The position numbers and the translations under genes are program-made. From Linnemannia schmuckeri (taxonomy: Eukaryota; Mortierellomycota; Mortierellomycetes; Mortierellales; Mortierellaceae): a stretch of 64,000 nucleotides of DNA. The notes under the pieces were generated by a model that saw only the letters and a program-made list of their open reading frames with translations, had not been told where the DNA came from and searched no databases. The stretch is from NCBI GenBank assembly GCA_029449235.1, contig JANATG010000008.1, positions 434,001 to 498,000 on the forward strand, in the 5' to 3' direction. This document shows, one piece after another, positions 34,691 through 46,307 of this stretch; position 1 is the stretch's first letter; each line of letters starts with the position of its first letter.

Positions 34691-35467
34691 CTATCCTTGG
34701 CCCTGTCCTTGTTGCTTGAGCCAAGTCTCAAGACTGTGCAGCCAATCCAGGTACTCTGCCTCGCTGACAAACAAACTGAATTGGACCTGGTTCAGAAACT
34801 CCATCTCCATCACATTGATTTCCTTGACGCTGATTCCTGTCACTTCCGACCATGTCTTGTTAGTAAAAGTGTTGTCATCCAGAAACTTGTTGGCCAGCAT
34901 CAGTGACACTGTAAACAACCGAAACTCGGATCCTTGTTGTCCATGAATCGATGGGTTATTCTTGAGGAGTTTTTGGATGTACTTAAGCGAAAGTAAGATC
35001 ACAGACGAAGACAACTGAGTAGCCGAGAGAACCTGTAATACGTTGTGAAAACAGATATGTGAAGTAAAGTGAGCAATGTGAGATACATAAATTTCATTTC
35101 CATTATTACAAAGCCTATGGCTCAAAATATTAAGACGCAGAGATATCCTTACCTTCAGGCAGAACTTCTTGAAGGCCGGACCGGCAGAAGGTGGTACACT
35201 TATGCGATGCGGTACGACATTGTACGCATTACTTGAGGCACCATTGATGTTCGGCCGAGTGTGCCACAGGGTATAGACCATCACAGAGGCAAACTCTGCG
35301 AGTTGAAGGATACTTGTTTGAGGATTTGTCACAACCTCAATCGCTCCTGCATTCCGTGCGTCCCGAGCAGCATCGTTGGTTGACTGTTGTGACCCCTGTA
35401 TTCTCTGCTGTTGCTGCTGCTGGTGCATTTGCTGCTGTTGCAATTGTTGCTGTTGGCGTTGCTGATA

Positions 35468-35503
<36 letters not shown>

Positions 35504-35512
35504 TTGTTGTTG

Positions 35513-35558
<46 letters not shown>

Positions 35559-35753
35559 ATCTGCATATGAATCTGAACCTGCTGTGGCTGCTGGTGGGCG
35601 CTGGGCTGTGGCTGTAATTGCATTTGCTGTTGCGAAATAATAGCAGGTCCGAGGATTTGTGAGCGCTGTTGAGCTTGGATTTGTTGTTGCAGTTGTTGTT
35701 GCTGCAGCTGTTGCTGCTGCAGCTGCTGTTGAAGGTGCTGTGTCTGGAGTTGG

Positions 35754-35785
<32 letters not shown>

Positions 35786-36451
35786 CTGAGGTGGTTGTTG
35801 GATATAGGTTGATTGTACGACAGGCTGCTGCGAGAGCTGTGGTTGGATATAGGATATTGACTGAGGAGTGTTATGTTGACTGTAACCCATTGATTGATTC
35901 TGGGTCATTGCAGGCTGTGGTGATATGTACAGAGGTTGATGGACTTGTGGTGGAAGATGGATGGCGGACTGGTACTGTTGTTGTTGCTGTTGTTGCTGCT
36001 GTGTCGATACGGGCCGCTGTTGATAGGAAGTTTGGTACTGTTGCAACGGCTGATGCTGCTGTGGTTGCTGTTGCTGCTGATTTGAGTAGGCTATCTGAGG
36101 TATTGATTGTGCTTGATACTGATGCGGCTGCTGCTGCTGGTAGGGTTGCTGAGGATACTGCTGATGCTGTTGTTGCTGTTGTTGCTGTTGTTGTTGCTGC
36201 TGCTGCTGCTGAGGGTGTTGATGCTGAGTAGGTGTTGTTGTGACAGAGTGATTTGGGGCTGCACTGTAGCCCATAGAGGTTGCGGCCATAGGATCCATGG
36301 GAGTTCCTGTGCCTTGGTTGACGACATATCCTGAAGCCCCCGAGCCCATTGAACCCATGGGCATGGATGTAAGTGAGCCCATCGGCGTGCCTCCATTGGG
36401 GTACTGTTGCATTCCAGACTGATAGTAAGCCATTTGTGCTTGCGTATCCAT
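34691..36451 (-). CDS. Glutamine-rich cyclin (Pho85-type, Clg1/PCL-like)
   Basis: Two exons, 36451-35153 and 35032-34691, with CTGAAG|GTAAGG and TTACAG|GTTCTC, give 546 residues. Residues 1 to about 365 are Gln-rich, with one run of about 30 glutamines and many YQ, PQ and HQ units. The cyclin box is at the C-terminus: LAEFASVMVYTLWH, AFKKFCLKVLSATQLSSSVI, LLSLKYIQKLLKN, FRLFTVSLMLANKFLDDNTF, TNKTWSEVTGISVKEINVME and FLNQVQFSLFVSEAEYLDWL. The sequence ANKFLDDNT(F/Y)TNK.W....G is typical of Pho80/Pcl-group cyclins that activate Pho85/CDK5-like kinases. A Gln-rich cyclin of this group in yeast is Clg1. Which one this is cannot be decided. The 120-base intron has no stop and is a multiple of three, so retention would add 40 residues inside the cyclin box. 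Confidence 0.85.
35471..35558 (-). repeat. CAG/CAA microsatellite coding polyglutamine
   Basis: About 29 uninterrupted Gln codons on the minus strand. CAG blocks flank a central CAA block (plus strand CTG, then TTG, then CTG). The CAA interruption reduces slippage. Many shorter CAG/CAA runs lie between 35390 and 36220. Confidence 0.9.
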
Positions 36452-39400
36452 CCGTGTCCGGTTTAAAGGGGATGTGTTGTTCCTGTGCTCGGTCCCTTGT
36501 TGAAACTCAAGCTGATGTTGATTCTAGATCTATTCAGAGGAAGGCCAGAAAGAGAGATATGGGATTTAGTCGACAAAGTCTTTTTTTGCGTTTCTTTTTT
36601 GGTGGGTTGATGGTAAGCGAGACTGATTATTTGTGGGCGGTGTGCAGCGTTATACTTGTTTCTTTTTTTTTTTTATGCCTGGGTCTGTGTCAATGACAAG
36701 TTGTGTCGTGTATCTGCCGTCAGCAAGCAAGGACAAGGCAAAAGGCGATGTTTTTTTTCTGCGGGCAAAGCCAAGCAAGGTCCAGATGTGGAAAGAAGGG
36801 AGAGAGGGAAACACACAAGCGCAAAAAAAAGGATATAAAAAAAGATACACGCGGGCGAATAACAATCGTGGCAGCGAAAATGGAAAGAGTCGAGAGTCGG
36901 GTTAAAAATAGGGGAGAAAAAAATGACACTCAGACAAGAAATACAGCCAAAAGGGTGTAGCAGGTGAACAATGCCATGCGCCTATTGTTTGTTCATCGGT
37001 GAGAGGAAAGGAGATCTCACAATGGGCAAAGTGTAAGTGTATACGTATGTGTGTATATGTCAACACCATTCCGCAAGTATATGTACAAAGAGAGTATGTT
37101 GTTCGGGTTTGTCGTTGGCTCGACCTTGAAGAAAAGAATAAAAAAAAAAAAGACGGAGGGACGGTCACAGCCATAGACACCCGCTGTGGGACCAGTGCGC
37201 AATATACTCCTGTTTTTTGGACTCCTGGATCCCGAGCAGATGGAAGATGCAACTTCAGGTAGCTGTATTTACCGAAAAGAGATAGAACACGACGGATGAT
37301 GGGTGAAAAGAAGTAGCTTCTTGACTTTCGCTGAGAGTGGAGACCGAAGAGGGGTGAGTGAATGGTAGAGAGTGTGTGTGTGTGAGTTGGGTTGGAAGTT
37401 GGAAGTTGGAAGTTGGGTTGAAGATGATGGAGTAGCCTCGTCTTTTTTCTGGTGGGTGACCGTCGTGACTTCGTTTTTTATGTTTTGTGTCTCTGCCCAT
37501 GGTTTCTCTAATTGACCATTGCAACACTTGACAGCGGAGCGCGCGCACTCCTCCTTGCTCCTTGCTTCGGTGTCTCATACAGATGACTGGACGATTAGCA
37601 GCCAACCATTGCACCCTGCCCAGATCGCAAGTACAAAACTTCTTTCGACCCAAAAGTCCAAGTCGGAACTGTCACTCCCTTCCTATATGTTGCTATCGGA
37701 GGGCAACATCAACAGTCCAAGATACGTCATCGACTTGTTTCGACACAGCTAATTGGTCGCCACCAAAAACAACATCAAAACTGGCACGGTCCTTTACTTG
37801 ACACGAAGTCGAGTTGTTATGTCTACGGGCGGTCAGCCACGGTTGGCGTACACGTCGTCCACTGCACAACAAAAATAAAAAATTAGCTGTTCATTCTGTT
37901 CAAAAAAACCTAGCGCAGTCGCTCAGGTTCTATGAAAAGCCCAGGACCCAGAGAGAGGACGTGACAAGACGCTCCTCTCGCTTCGCATTGTTTGTCCCCG
38001 ATAAAAAGGAACAAGAGAAGAAATAGGGAGAGAGGGCCCCTGAAAAAAAGTGAGCGAAAGAGTAGAAATGAAATGCCCCCGAGGAAGATTTTTATTCTTG
38101 CATGAATTTGCCCCTGAGAAATTCGTCGAGTAAACACACACACCACAACACACAGCCCATGCCGCCTTCCAACCCCCATGTTCAACAGCGGACCCCCCAT
38201 CTACCCCTTTCCATATCCAGGCGACAAGTTGTCTACCACGCCCTTTTCATAGACCCTTTTTTTTGGGTCTTTGACTACGCACATCCGCTGATCCTATCAT
38301 GTCATATAAAGTACAGCCAAACAACACTTTTTCCACTATGGTCTTTTAATATTCACTCATCACTTAAACAAAAAATGGCGGGCCGTTGAAGTCGAGGTGC
38401 ATGGTTGTCTAATGAAAATTCAAAAAGGTGTGTGAGAGAGTGTGAGAGATTGTAAGAAAGGAATCGAAGGAGAAGGAGGGACATGAGAGAGCGGATTGTA
38501 GTCAAAAAGATTAATGCATGTTTTGTTGTTCTTCCTTTCCTCCTCTCTTTTTTCCTTTCTCCTTTCACCGTCTATGAAAAGAAAAAAAGACGTTGGCTAA
38601 CTTGAAAATGATAAAGTTGCATTGTGCAGCATTGTTTTCCTTCCATCCCATGCCATGCACTCTCCTCCTTCTCAACGAACGAATGAAAAGTCAACAAAAA
38701 AAGGAAACAGATTTTATACTCCAATTGCTGCCGTGTGCAACAAAGCATGGGGCGTTGGAAGAGAAAGAAAAGGCGAAAATAAAAGCCGCATGGGCATGTA
38801 CTCACACAGAGAAGTGGGCTGGGACTTAAACATTAGGCAAAGAGAAGTCGTTTATTTTTTTTTCCGCATGAAAGATAGAAAAGAGAGAGGGAGAGGCGTG
38901 AATGCACAAAATGAAAACGGCAGTTTGAATTCAAAACAGTCAGCACACAGTTACACTTGGACAGCTGAGGTTTTTTCTTCATGCGATGCACATGTTTTTG
39001 TTTTATTTTTATTTTGAGGCGAATATCCAATTGCTTAACGGTGAAAAGCACGCATTAGCAGCAAATAAACGGGAAGATAGGAGGAAATGAAAAAACGTCA
39101 ACAACAACAGAAAAGGATGTGAAAAATAACGATGGAGTAGAAAACAAGAGACTTATACTATATCTTGGACCAATGTCGATGTCAGGGCATTCGGTGTGAT
39201 AACAGCTAGACAGCGAGAAACTACAAACAAGCAAAAAGATGGTTCTTACTATCTCTATCTTCCCTCGCACGACCTTTACTCTTCGAGAAAAATAAATGAC
39301 GCTCGTAAGCAACTTTATCGTGTCCTGACCTCCATCCCTTTTCTTTACTGTCTTCATCCTACTGTCCTCGCTGACTCCTTCGTGATCACCGATCCGTATA

Positions 39401-41461
39401 AGCCATCCTTTTTTGTTGTTATTTATTGTTGGTAACTGATCATGCCTATCCTTATGCGCCGTCGGAGCATTATGATCTACTGCAGGATGTCGAAGCGAGT
39501 TCCCGCGCCAATTGTCTTGCACCCTATATCCATTGACATCGACATAGTGGCGGGGACTGTCACAAGTTTAAAAAGTTCAAAAGAAAAAGCAATTGAGTCG
39601 TTGATGCAGGAAAGTGGGCATGATAAGAGAGAAGTCGACTACGCCTTTTGATTCCAAAAGGGTGTTCCTGGTCAAATTCCCTAGATTAAAAGATCGCAAA
39701 CAAAAATGTCCTTTTGTCTTGTTACCTGTTGCTTCCAATTGAAACAACGCCAAAGAATGTCAAACAGGTGGTGCTTTTCGTTTCACTGGCACTTCCCGCG
39801 TTGAAAATCATCCATTGTCGAAGCGATATGAACGAAGAGTCTGCTTCCCAATTCCCTCCTCGCAAAACGTTTTGGTTGAAAACGCTTTTGTCGATCACGA
39901 CACAAGAACAAAAAAGGTCATGACCTTATTTCTTCGCTGCTACTGATGCTGTTGTTGATCCATGACTTTCATGCTGGACTACTGGGGCGACGTCTACTAT
40001 AAAAAAAAAAAGAGGACTCCTGACCTATTTCTCCTTTCTTTTGTTCGTGATTATGGAAGAAAAAGGAGGATTTATGAAAAAAAGATAACGACAAAAAGGA
40101 GAACGGGAAAAAGAAAAGAGGGCGACAGAGAGAAATGAAAATGAGGGAAAGAGAGCGAGCAAGTGCGTGTGTGTTTTGCGAAGAAGAGAAGGGGGTAAAA
40201 GGGGGCAAAGTACAAGAAGGAAAGAAAAAGAGGAAGAGGCAGAGCATGACCGATTGGGATCGGGACAGGCTGGTTGTATTTTCTTTGGTTGGTTGGTTAG
40301 TTGGTTGGTTGCTTGGGGAAGCTCCTCGGTCGAAGTGGTCTGGTGGATAGCTTGGCTCGACGAAGAAGTAAGAAGGCAAGAAAGTGCAAGCATGATGAGA
40401 CTAAAAACAACAGCAAACAACGATGACAAAGGGAAAAAGAAAAGAAGCGACAGTTGCTGACGACACTGGGTTGGGGTCACAGAAAGGAAAAGGGAAGCCA
40501 AAAGAGCCACCAGTGGGGTGGGAGGGTGGATGTGCATTAAAATGTGAGCAGGTTGGTATGGTCTGGATGATGATCCATGGCCGTGGCATGATCCATGAGC
40601 GAGGTTGGGAGTGTGATTCCTGTTCAAAACAATAGAGGAAAGGGACATGGTGAATGAGCAACCACATAATCTCTGCTCTCTCTATTCCTTTTGGTTGTTG
40701 GTTAATGAATCAACTTGCGTGCGAGAACAAGAACAATTACAAGAATACAGAAAGGTGCCTTGTGCGCACGATGAGCAGACAGGATGGTAAATCGAGTCGT
40801 GTCTCTCGTTCTCTCTCTCCTTCTCTCGTTCACCCCCTTTGTAATGCACATGGGCCATGACCTCTCCAATGGCCTGGGGTTTTCATTTATTATATATATT
40901 CATGGTAAGTATTCATTCCTTCATTTGTTTTCATTCGTCTCTTAATCCATTCCTCTGTACCCCCGCCATGCAAGAGAAAAAAAGGGAAAAAAGGAATACA
41001 AACAAACAAACGCAAACAAACAAAGCAAACAAAACAACCGACAGAACTGTCGCTGTTGTTTTTGTTGCGACTGATTGGCCTTCCTCACTCTCCTTCTCTC
41101 GCCCTGAGCCTTGACTTTTTATCATCTCCATCCCTCTCCTCATCTCCTCTTTTCAAATTTTTTTTAATTCCCTCTCGATTTTTTTATTTTTTTCTCTTTT
41201 TGTTCTTTTCTTTTCTTTTCTCTCATTATTCTTCCTTCTTAATCCCCTCCTACTTCCACCCCTCCTCTACTCTCTTGTACTTCTCGACCTACTTCTCTGC
41301 ACTTTGAAGATCTATCTCTATCACCGTCGCTTCTTCCTCTCGCCTGCTCACCCTCCTCTCCTTCAGTTATACCCGAGCACACATTAACATTTAACGACAG
41401 ATACATCCACTCCTTTTCTTTCTTGTATTAAGCACACCCACACACACATAACCCAACCAAT
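36452..41461. other. Five-kilobase gene-poor region with cyclin and Rap1 leaders
   Basis: No gene could be supported. Right of the cyclin start the minus strand is C+T-rich in places (37260-37430, 40030-40400). Bases 41090-41400 are C+T-rich on the plus strand and form the Rap1 leader. A small tandem repeat of TTGGAAG lies at about 37390-37415. A 69-codon plus-strand frame at 39442-39651 (SKRVPAPIVLHPISIDIDIV) has normal composition but no splice partner or homology I recognise. A non-coding transcript cannot be excluded. Confidence 0.5.
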
Positions 41462-43960
41462 ATGCGTGAATACAAACTCGTCGTCCTCGGCTCTGGTGGT
41501 GTCGGAAAGTCTGCACTGGTAAGTGTCTCGTTGTATTGTTTGGACTTTCATTGATAAAAATGGACCCTTAGTCACATCGGGGAAGAGCATGGACCATGAT
41601 TTTTTTTTTGTTTTCTTTTAGGTGATTCATCCTTTTGTTGTATTATTTGCCCCTTTCCCGCCACAAAACCAAAATCGACAAAGAGGGATGAGGAAGGAGA
41701 ACAATTGTCACGCAAAAGAGACCGACACACCACAAGGAGGGCAGCAGCAAAAAGGACACAAAGGGAAGAGTGAAAGATCGGTCCTCTTCCATTCTTTGCT
41801 CTCTCTTCATCATAAGGGAACGCAGCGAAACAGACGAAATTGCAAGATTTCAAAAACTAGTTGGTCTCTAATGGAGTCGTCCATGGAGATATGAAGTAGC
41901 AACAAGGAATGTGGGTAAAGGCTTGAAGAGGGGAAAGCGTTTTCCTGTTGGAGCCGGAGAATGTGTGTGTATGTGTATGTGTCTATAAGAAAGAGAGAGC
42001 CAAGGGACATGCGGCGATTAAGAATGAGGGGCCAAGGGGTGAATCGAACCATGATGGACCGACAACAACATGTTAAACTTTGTTCACTTCTTTGCTTTAC
42101 ACACACGCAAAAGGCGTTCACAATGTAAGGCATTCACTGGTCAGTTCGCTGCTTTTGTTTGTGATAAGAGCAGGGAAGGGAAAGAAGGGGTGGGATAGTG
42201 AGAGAGAAAGGTACATGCACAGTGCAAGTACATACACACAACGATGCAAGGCAACGAAAAACAGAAAAAGAAAAAGAAAAAAACGTTGCCCATGTGTCGA
42301 CACAATTGTCCAATACGGATGCAGTGTCCCATGGTACCCCGATCAAAACAAACACGAGTAGCCCTACCCCCCGACACGTTCTAACGCTCTCTTATTTTGT
42401 TTTCTTCTCATATGCATGACACCATTCTCTTGCGCATTGTACCAGACGGTTCAATTTGTACAATCGATGTTTGTGGACAGATACGACCCGACGATCGAGG
42501 ATTCTTATCGGAAACAAGTCGAGGTGGATGGACTGCAATGCATGCTCGAGATTCTCGACACAGCAGGCACCGAACAGTTCACAGCCATGCGGGATCTCTA
42601 CATGAAAAACGGACAGGGCTTTATTCTCGTCTTTTCCATCATTGCCAGCGCAACGTTTGATGAACTCACAGAGATTCATGGCCAACTCTTGCGCACCAAG
42701 GATACACGCACAGTAAGTTTAAGTGGGAGAAGGAGGAACGGGTTGATATATTGGGTTATATCAACAACAGATTTATTACTCTCACCTCTAGTCTTTCTCT
42801 TTCCCATTGTTCTTTTTCTCTAATCCTGCACAGTAAAGAGAGCGAGGCAGGCATGGAAATGGAAAAGAAAAAAAAAAAAAAAAAAAAAAAAAGAGTTTCG
42901 GGATGGTCAATACAAAATAAAGGGAAGGGGCGAGCAAAAAGCACGAAGGGGAGGTTGAATGAAGAGGAAGGGGGATGAGGAGAGGAGAAGGGGAGGGATG
43001 GTTGCACGCAGGAATGGAACTGGCATAAAGGAAGTAAGTGATACACGATACACAAAGAGTGTAACCTCATCGCCCATAACTCGCGCTCTAGACAACATTG
43101 TCTGAGAAAGGAAATCAAGGAGTGAGTGCCATGAAAAAAAATGCAAAGGGGGAGGGGAACGAGACACAATGGGAAGCAAAGGGAGGGAGGAGAATGGGTG
43201 GGGGTGGGGTTGGAAGAAGGAACGGAGGCAGGTCGAGGAGGAGGGACAACACACACACTCATATTTGACACAATTGCAATACACATACACAACACACACA
43301 ACCTCAATCTTCTCTCATACATGCACATAGACACAAGTCTATCCCTCACTCTCACACAGACTCAGTACACTACACCAAACGACTCATACTCCATACAATC
43401 GCAAATTGCTACACCAAAGAAAAAAAAAGGAGGTGGGGGGGAGGGGGGGGGCAGAGAAAAGAGAAGGGGATGTGCTTTTTCTCTCTTAAACTGAACGAAC
43501 CATTGGTTCCTTGGACAATTGGATAACCAACAACAACGAGGCAAATGGAGTCTGTGCGAAGGAGTGATGAAGAAGAAAGAAGACGTATGCAAGAGTGTGA
43601 GTGTGTGTGTTGAACGGTAAGGAGCGAGAGAAAAGGAGAACTGCTCTCTCACCTGCCTGAACATCGTTTCATGCTCCAAATATACATGACACTAACTACG
43701 TCCCTATTTTGTTTTTAACTTTGTAGGTACCAATTGTACTGGTGGGCAACAAATGCGACATGGCAAATGAACGCAAAGTCTCACAAGAGCGGGCCAAGGC
43801 ACAGGCCGACAAATGGAACACGCCCTTCTACGAGACATCAGCCAGAACAAGGATAAATGTCGACGAAGTCTTCCACGACCTGGTCCGGATGATCAACCTA
43901 CAGAATCCCGCCAAACACGACAGATCTAAGAAGAACACCGTCAAATGCGTCCTACTCTGA
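41462..43960 (+). CDS. RSR1: Rap1/RSR1 family small GTPase
   Basis: Rap1/Rsr1 is a plasma-membrane GTPase for polarity and site selection, acting on Cdc42 modules in fungi. Exons 41462-41518, 42446-42712 and 43727-43960 give 185 residues, as in human Rap1 (184). G1 is GSGGVGKS (10-17), the effector loop YDPTIEDSY (32-40) is identical to Rap/Ras, switch II is DTAGTEQF (57-64), G4 is NKCD and G5 ETSAR. Position 61 is Thr, as in Rap, where Ras has the catalytic Gln. The C-terminus is polybasic and ends CVLL, a geranylgeranylation CAAX box. FYETSAR, VDEVFHDLVR and the MREYKLVVLGSGGVGKSAL start are Rap signatures. Two introns of 927 and 1014 bases make up most of the gene. The first also follows codon 19, close to the P-loop. 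Confidence 0.95.
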
Positions 43961-45356
43961 AGAGGAGAGGGGGCATAAGCGACAGCTCTTTTCTCACAAC
44001 GACAGAAATAACGACAGATCGACGACCTCTTTTTTATCAACGACGGTTCCTGGTTATTTTCTTCTCTTTACTTTCTTTTTTGTCAACACACCACAACACC
44101 AACACCAACAACAACATACCAGCTTTTTTTCTTTCATACGCTTTTGGGTATACCCTCTTCCCCTTCTCCTCACCGCCCTAATGACGACAAAACAAAACAA
44201 TTCAACGGAAACACCTCACCACCAGCTGGAACAGCAAATTTGGACAAACAAAAAGAACTGCCATCGGAACACAAAAAACACGCTCGCAATGTTACGTTTT
44301 TTTTCAGTTCTTCTATAAGTTTTTTTTTCTTACTCTTACGCTGGTTCTTTCATAACGGTTCCCTTTCTTTTCTTTGTACTCGTTTTTTTCATCGTCTTTT
44401 CCCATAGCCTTTTTTTTTCTTTCTTTCTTTGTCAATGCTGTATATTACGTCTTTTTTTTCCTTTCTTCTCAAAAAAAGTGTCCTCGATTGCCCTTGCCCT
44501 GCCCCCCTTTCTTCCTTCGTCCATCGTCCTCATCCTCGTCTTCCTTCTTCACGCCTTGCTAATAAAAAAATACCTGTTATATCACCTCAAATGAACATGC
44601 GCACACATCGCCCTTCCTTCACATTTTGCTTTTTCTTCTCTCTTCCCGCCCAGCCAGTCAGCCAATCAAAAGAACCAAGGTTCTCTTGAGAAACAACGGC
44701 TTCAATCGCTATGAAAGAAAACCGGTCATCATCGATGACGACGTGTTCGTGTGAGGAGTTGGCCAAGGCGCAAAGCAAAAGGAGTTGGGGATTCGATCGG
44801 CCCCCGACAATACCTGTTTTGAACCCCCGGAAGGGGAATAGGTTGAGTAGGCTTTCTGTCCTCATATACACATACACTTTGCTGTCCGTTCCCCGCACCC
44901 GCCTTTGCTTCTCGAACTCCGATTCAGAGTGGCGCAATTGTGAATATAACGGATACAGTTCTGAGAATGGGATGTACGAGTGAGATGGATCTAAGAGGGT
45001 GTGAGAGGGAGAGAGAGCATTTGGATCGTCAGCAGGCCAGACAGACTGGCTTACTATGCTTGCCCTGTAAGCCCTCTACTCTCACTCTCCCCCTTGATCT
45101 AAACCACAGGACCTTGGAGATTAAGTTGGGTCTGTGAACCGTGGACCGTGGATCGTGGGCTTTGGGTGGACTGGACTATGAACCCGTGCGCGTAAAAAAT
45201 TCACCGAATTTTTTCTTGCTTGTCACCTGTCAATACCTTCATCTCCCTTTTTTTTCGTTTTTATTTAAACTCATAAGGTTGTACGTTAATTGTCTTTATT
45301 TTCCAAGGATTGAGGACTGTCGATTACCAGCCTGCCAAAATCCTTACGCTCTTTCT
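43961..45356. other. Intergenic: Rap1 3' region
   Basis: C+T-rich and low-complexity up to about 44560, probably the Rap1 3' UTR and downstream sequence. No gene was recognised. A/T content rises near 45190-45300. Confidence 0.5.
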
Positions 45357-45782
45357 CTACCGCCGCCACCACCACCACCGGTGACCTATTACCTCAACTG
45401 GCTCCTGCCCTCCCTTCATGGACGATGCATTGTCGCAATTGTCACTACCCGGCACGACCACAACCCGAACCACAGCGTCCTGCGCGCTATTACTGCTCCC
45501 GTTCTCATCACTCAGAGACTTCTCCGATTGGATCCGTTTCCGGTATCGGACATACCCAAAGATACAGACGACGAGACAAATGAGGAGCATGACCAGCCCG
45601 CCAATCAGTAGAGCCATTGCCAGGGTTTGCGTCAGTTTCCGAGGCGCGTAGTATGAAACTGTCGGGAATGGATCATCCGGCGAGGTCAAAGATGATAACG
45701 GTGGAGACGGAGACAAGATTGGGGGAGAGTTGGGAGTAGGGTGGTTATGATAACGTGTAGCAATAGAGGAGGAAGAAGGCAT
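45357..45782 (-). CDS. Small single-pass membrane protein, unrecognised
   Basis: An open frame of 141 residues from the ATG at 45782, which is followed by a credible Ser/Thr/Pro-rich N-terminal region (about 1-50). One strong membrane segment lies at about residues 58-80 (LAMALLIGGLVMLLICLVVC), then IFGYVRYRKR, so the positive-inside rule puts the C-terminus in the cytosol. The tail is polar with VVRVVVVPG and ends HRWWWWRR from a GTG/TGG repeat. The frame is open for another 80 codons upstream but becomes Phe/Leu-rich low complexity, so a later start is preferred. No homology is recognised, and the evidence is the single membrane segment and balanced composition. Confidence 0.5.
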   Translation of the reverse strand: MPSSSSIATRYHNHPTPNSPPILSPSPPLSSLTSPDDPFPTVSYYAPRKLTQTLAMALLIGGLVMLLICLVVCIFGYVRYRKRIQSEKSLSDENGSSNSAQDAVVRVVVVPGSDNCDNASSMKGGQEPVEVIGHRWWWWRR

Positions 45783-46307
45783 TATGATGGTGAAGTTGGC
45801 AATGGTGGATGTTATTAGTAAAGGGGATGGCAGGGAAAGGAGTAAGAAAGCATTATTAATTAAAGAGAAGAAAGAAAAGAAAAAAAGAAGGAAAAAACAA
45901 AGGACACGAAAAAAAAATAGGGCCAGCTGACAGCAAAATAGGAGGGAGTTAGTCAAAGAAAATATCATTTGCCAGCCATCAGAAGCTCGCACGGACCAAC
46001 CATCACTGATCGTTTCTGGCATCCATCAGAAACTAACATTGATAAAAAAAAGGAACTCGGTTCCTAGTTGATCAGTGGCCTCATAACTGATAAATCAGTC
46101 GAGTAAGACTAGCAAACGTGGGAGACTGAGCAGAGTCGCGCTCCCTTCCTTTCTCGCGTTTCCATATCGGCCTCATCAACAGCAAAGAATGTAAAGTTTT
46201 AAAGTCTCTTGCCTTGCGTGCAATGCACGCATTGGCACAAAAGGGTGTTATTATGGTACGACCAAAATGAAAGAAAACTAACTACTGCACTATCACTGTA
46301 GCTATTG
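45783..46307. other. Intergenic between two minus-strand genes
   Basis: Holds the 3' end of the Zn2Cys6 gene and the promoter of the small membrane protein. A/T-rich, with a C+T-rich minus strand near 45830-45900. Nothing else is seen. Confidence 0.5.

Noticed and set aside
40025..40648. Minus-strand frame of 207 codons
   Set aside because: Composition is low-complexity (Ser/Pro/Phe/Leu) with no motif, and splice partners or homologous blocks were not found.
42000..42062. GGTTCGATTC on the minus strand, resembling a tRNA B box
   Set aside because: No A box, acceptor stem or cloverleaf pairing fits on either side, and it lies inside the first Rap1 intron.
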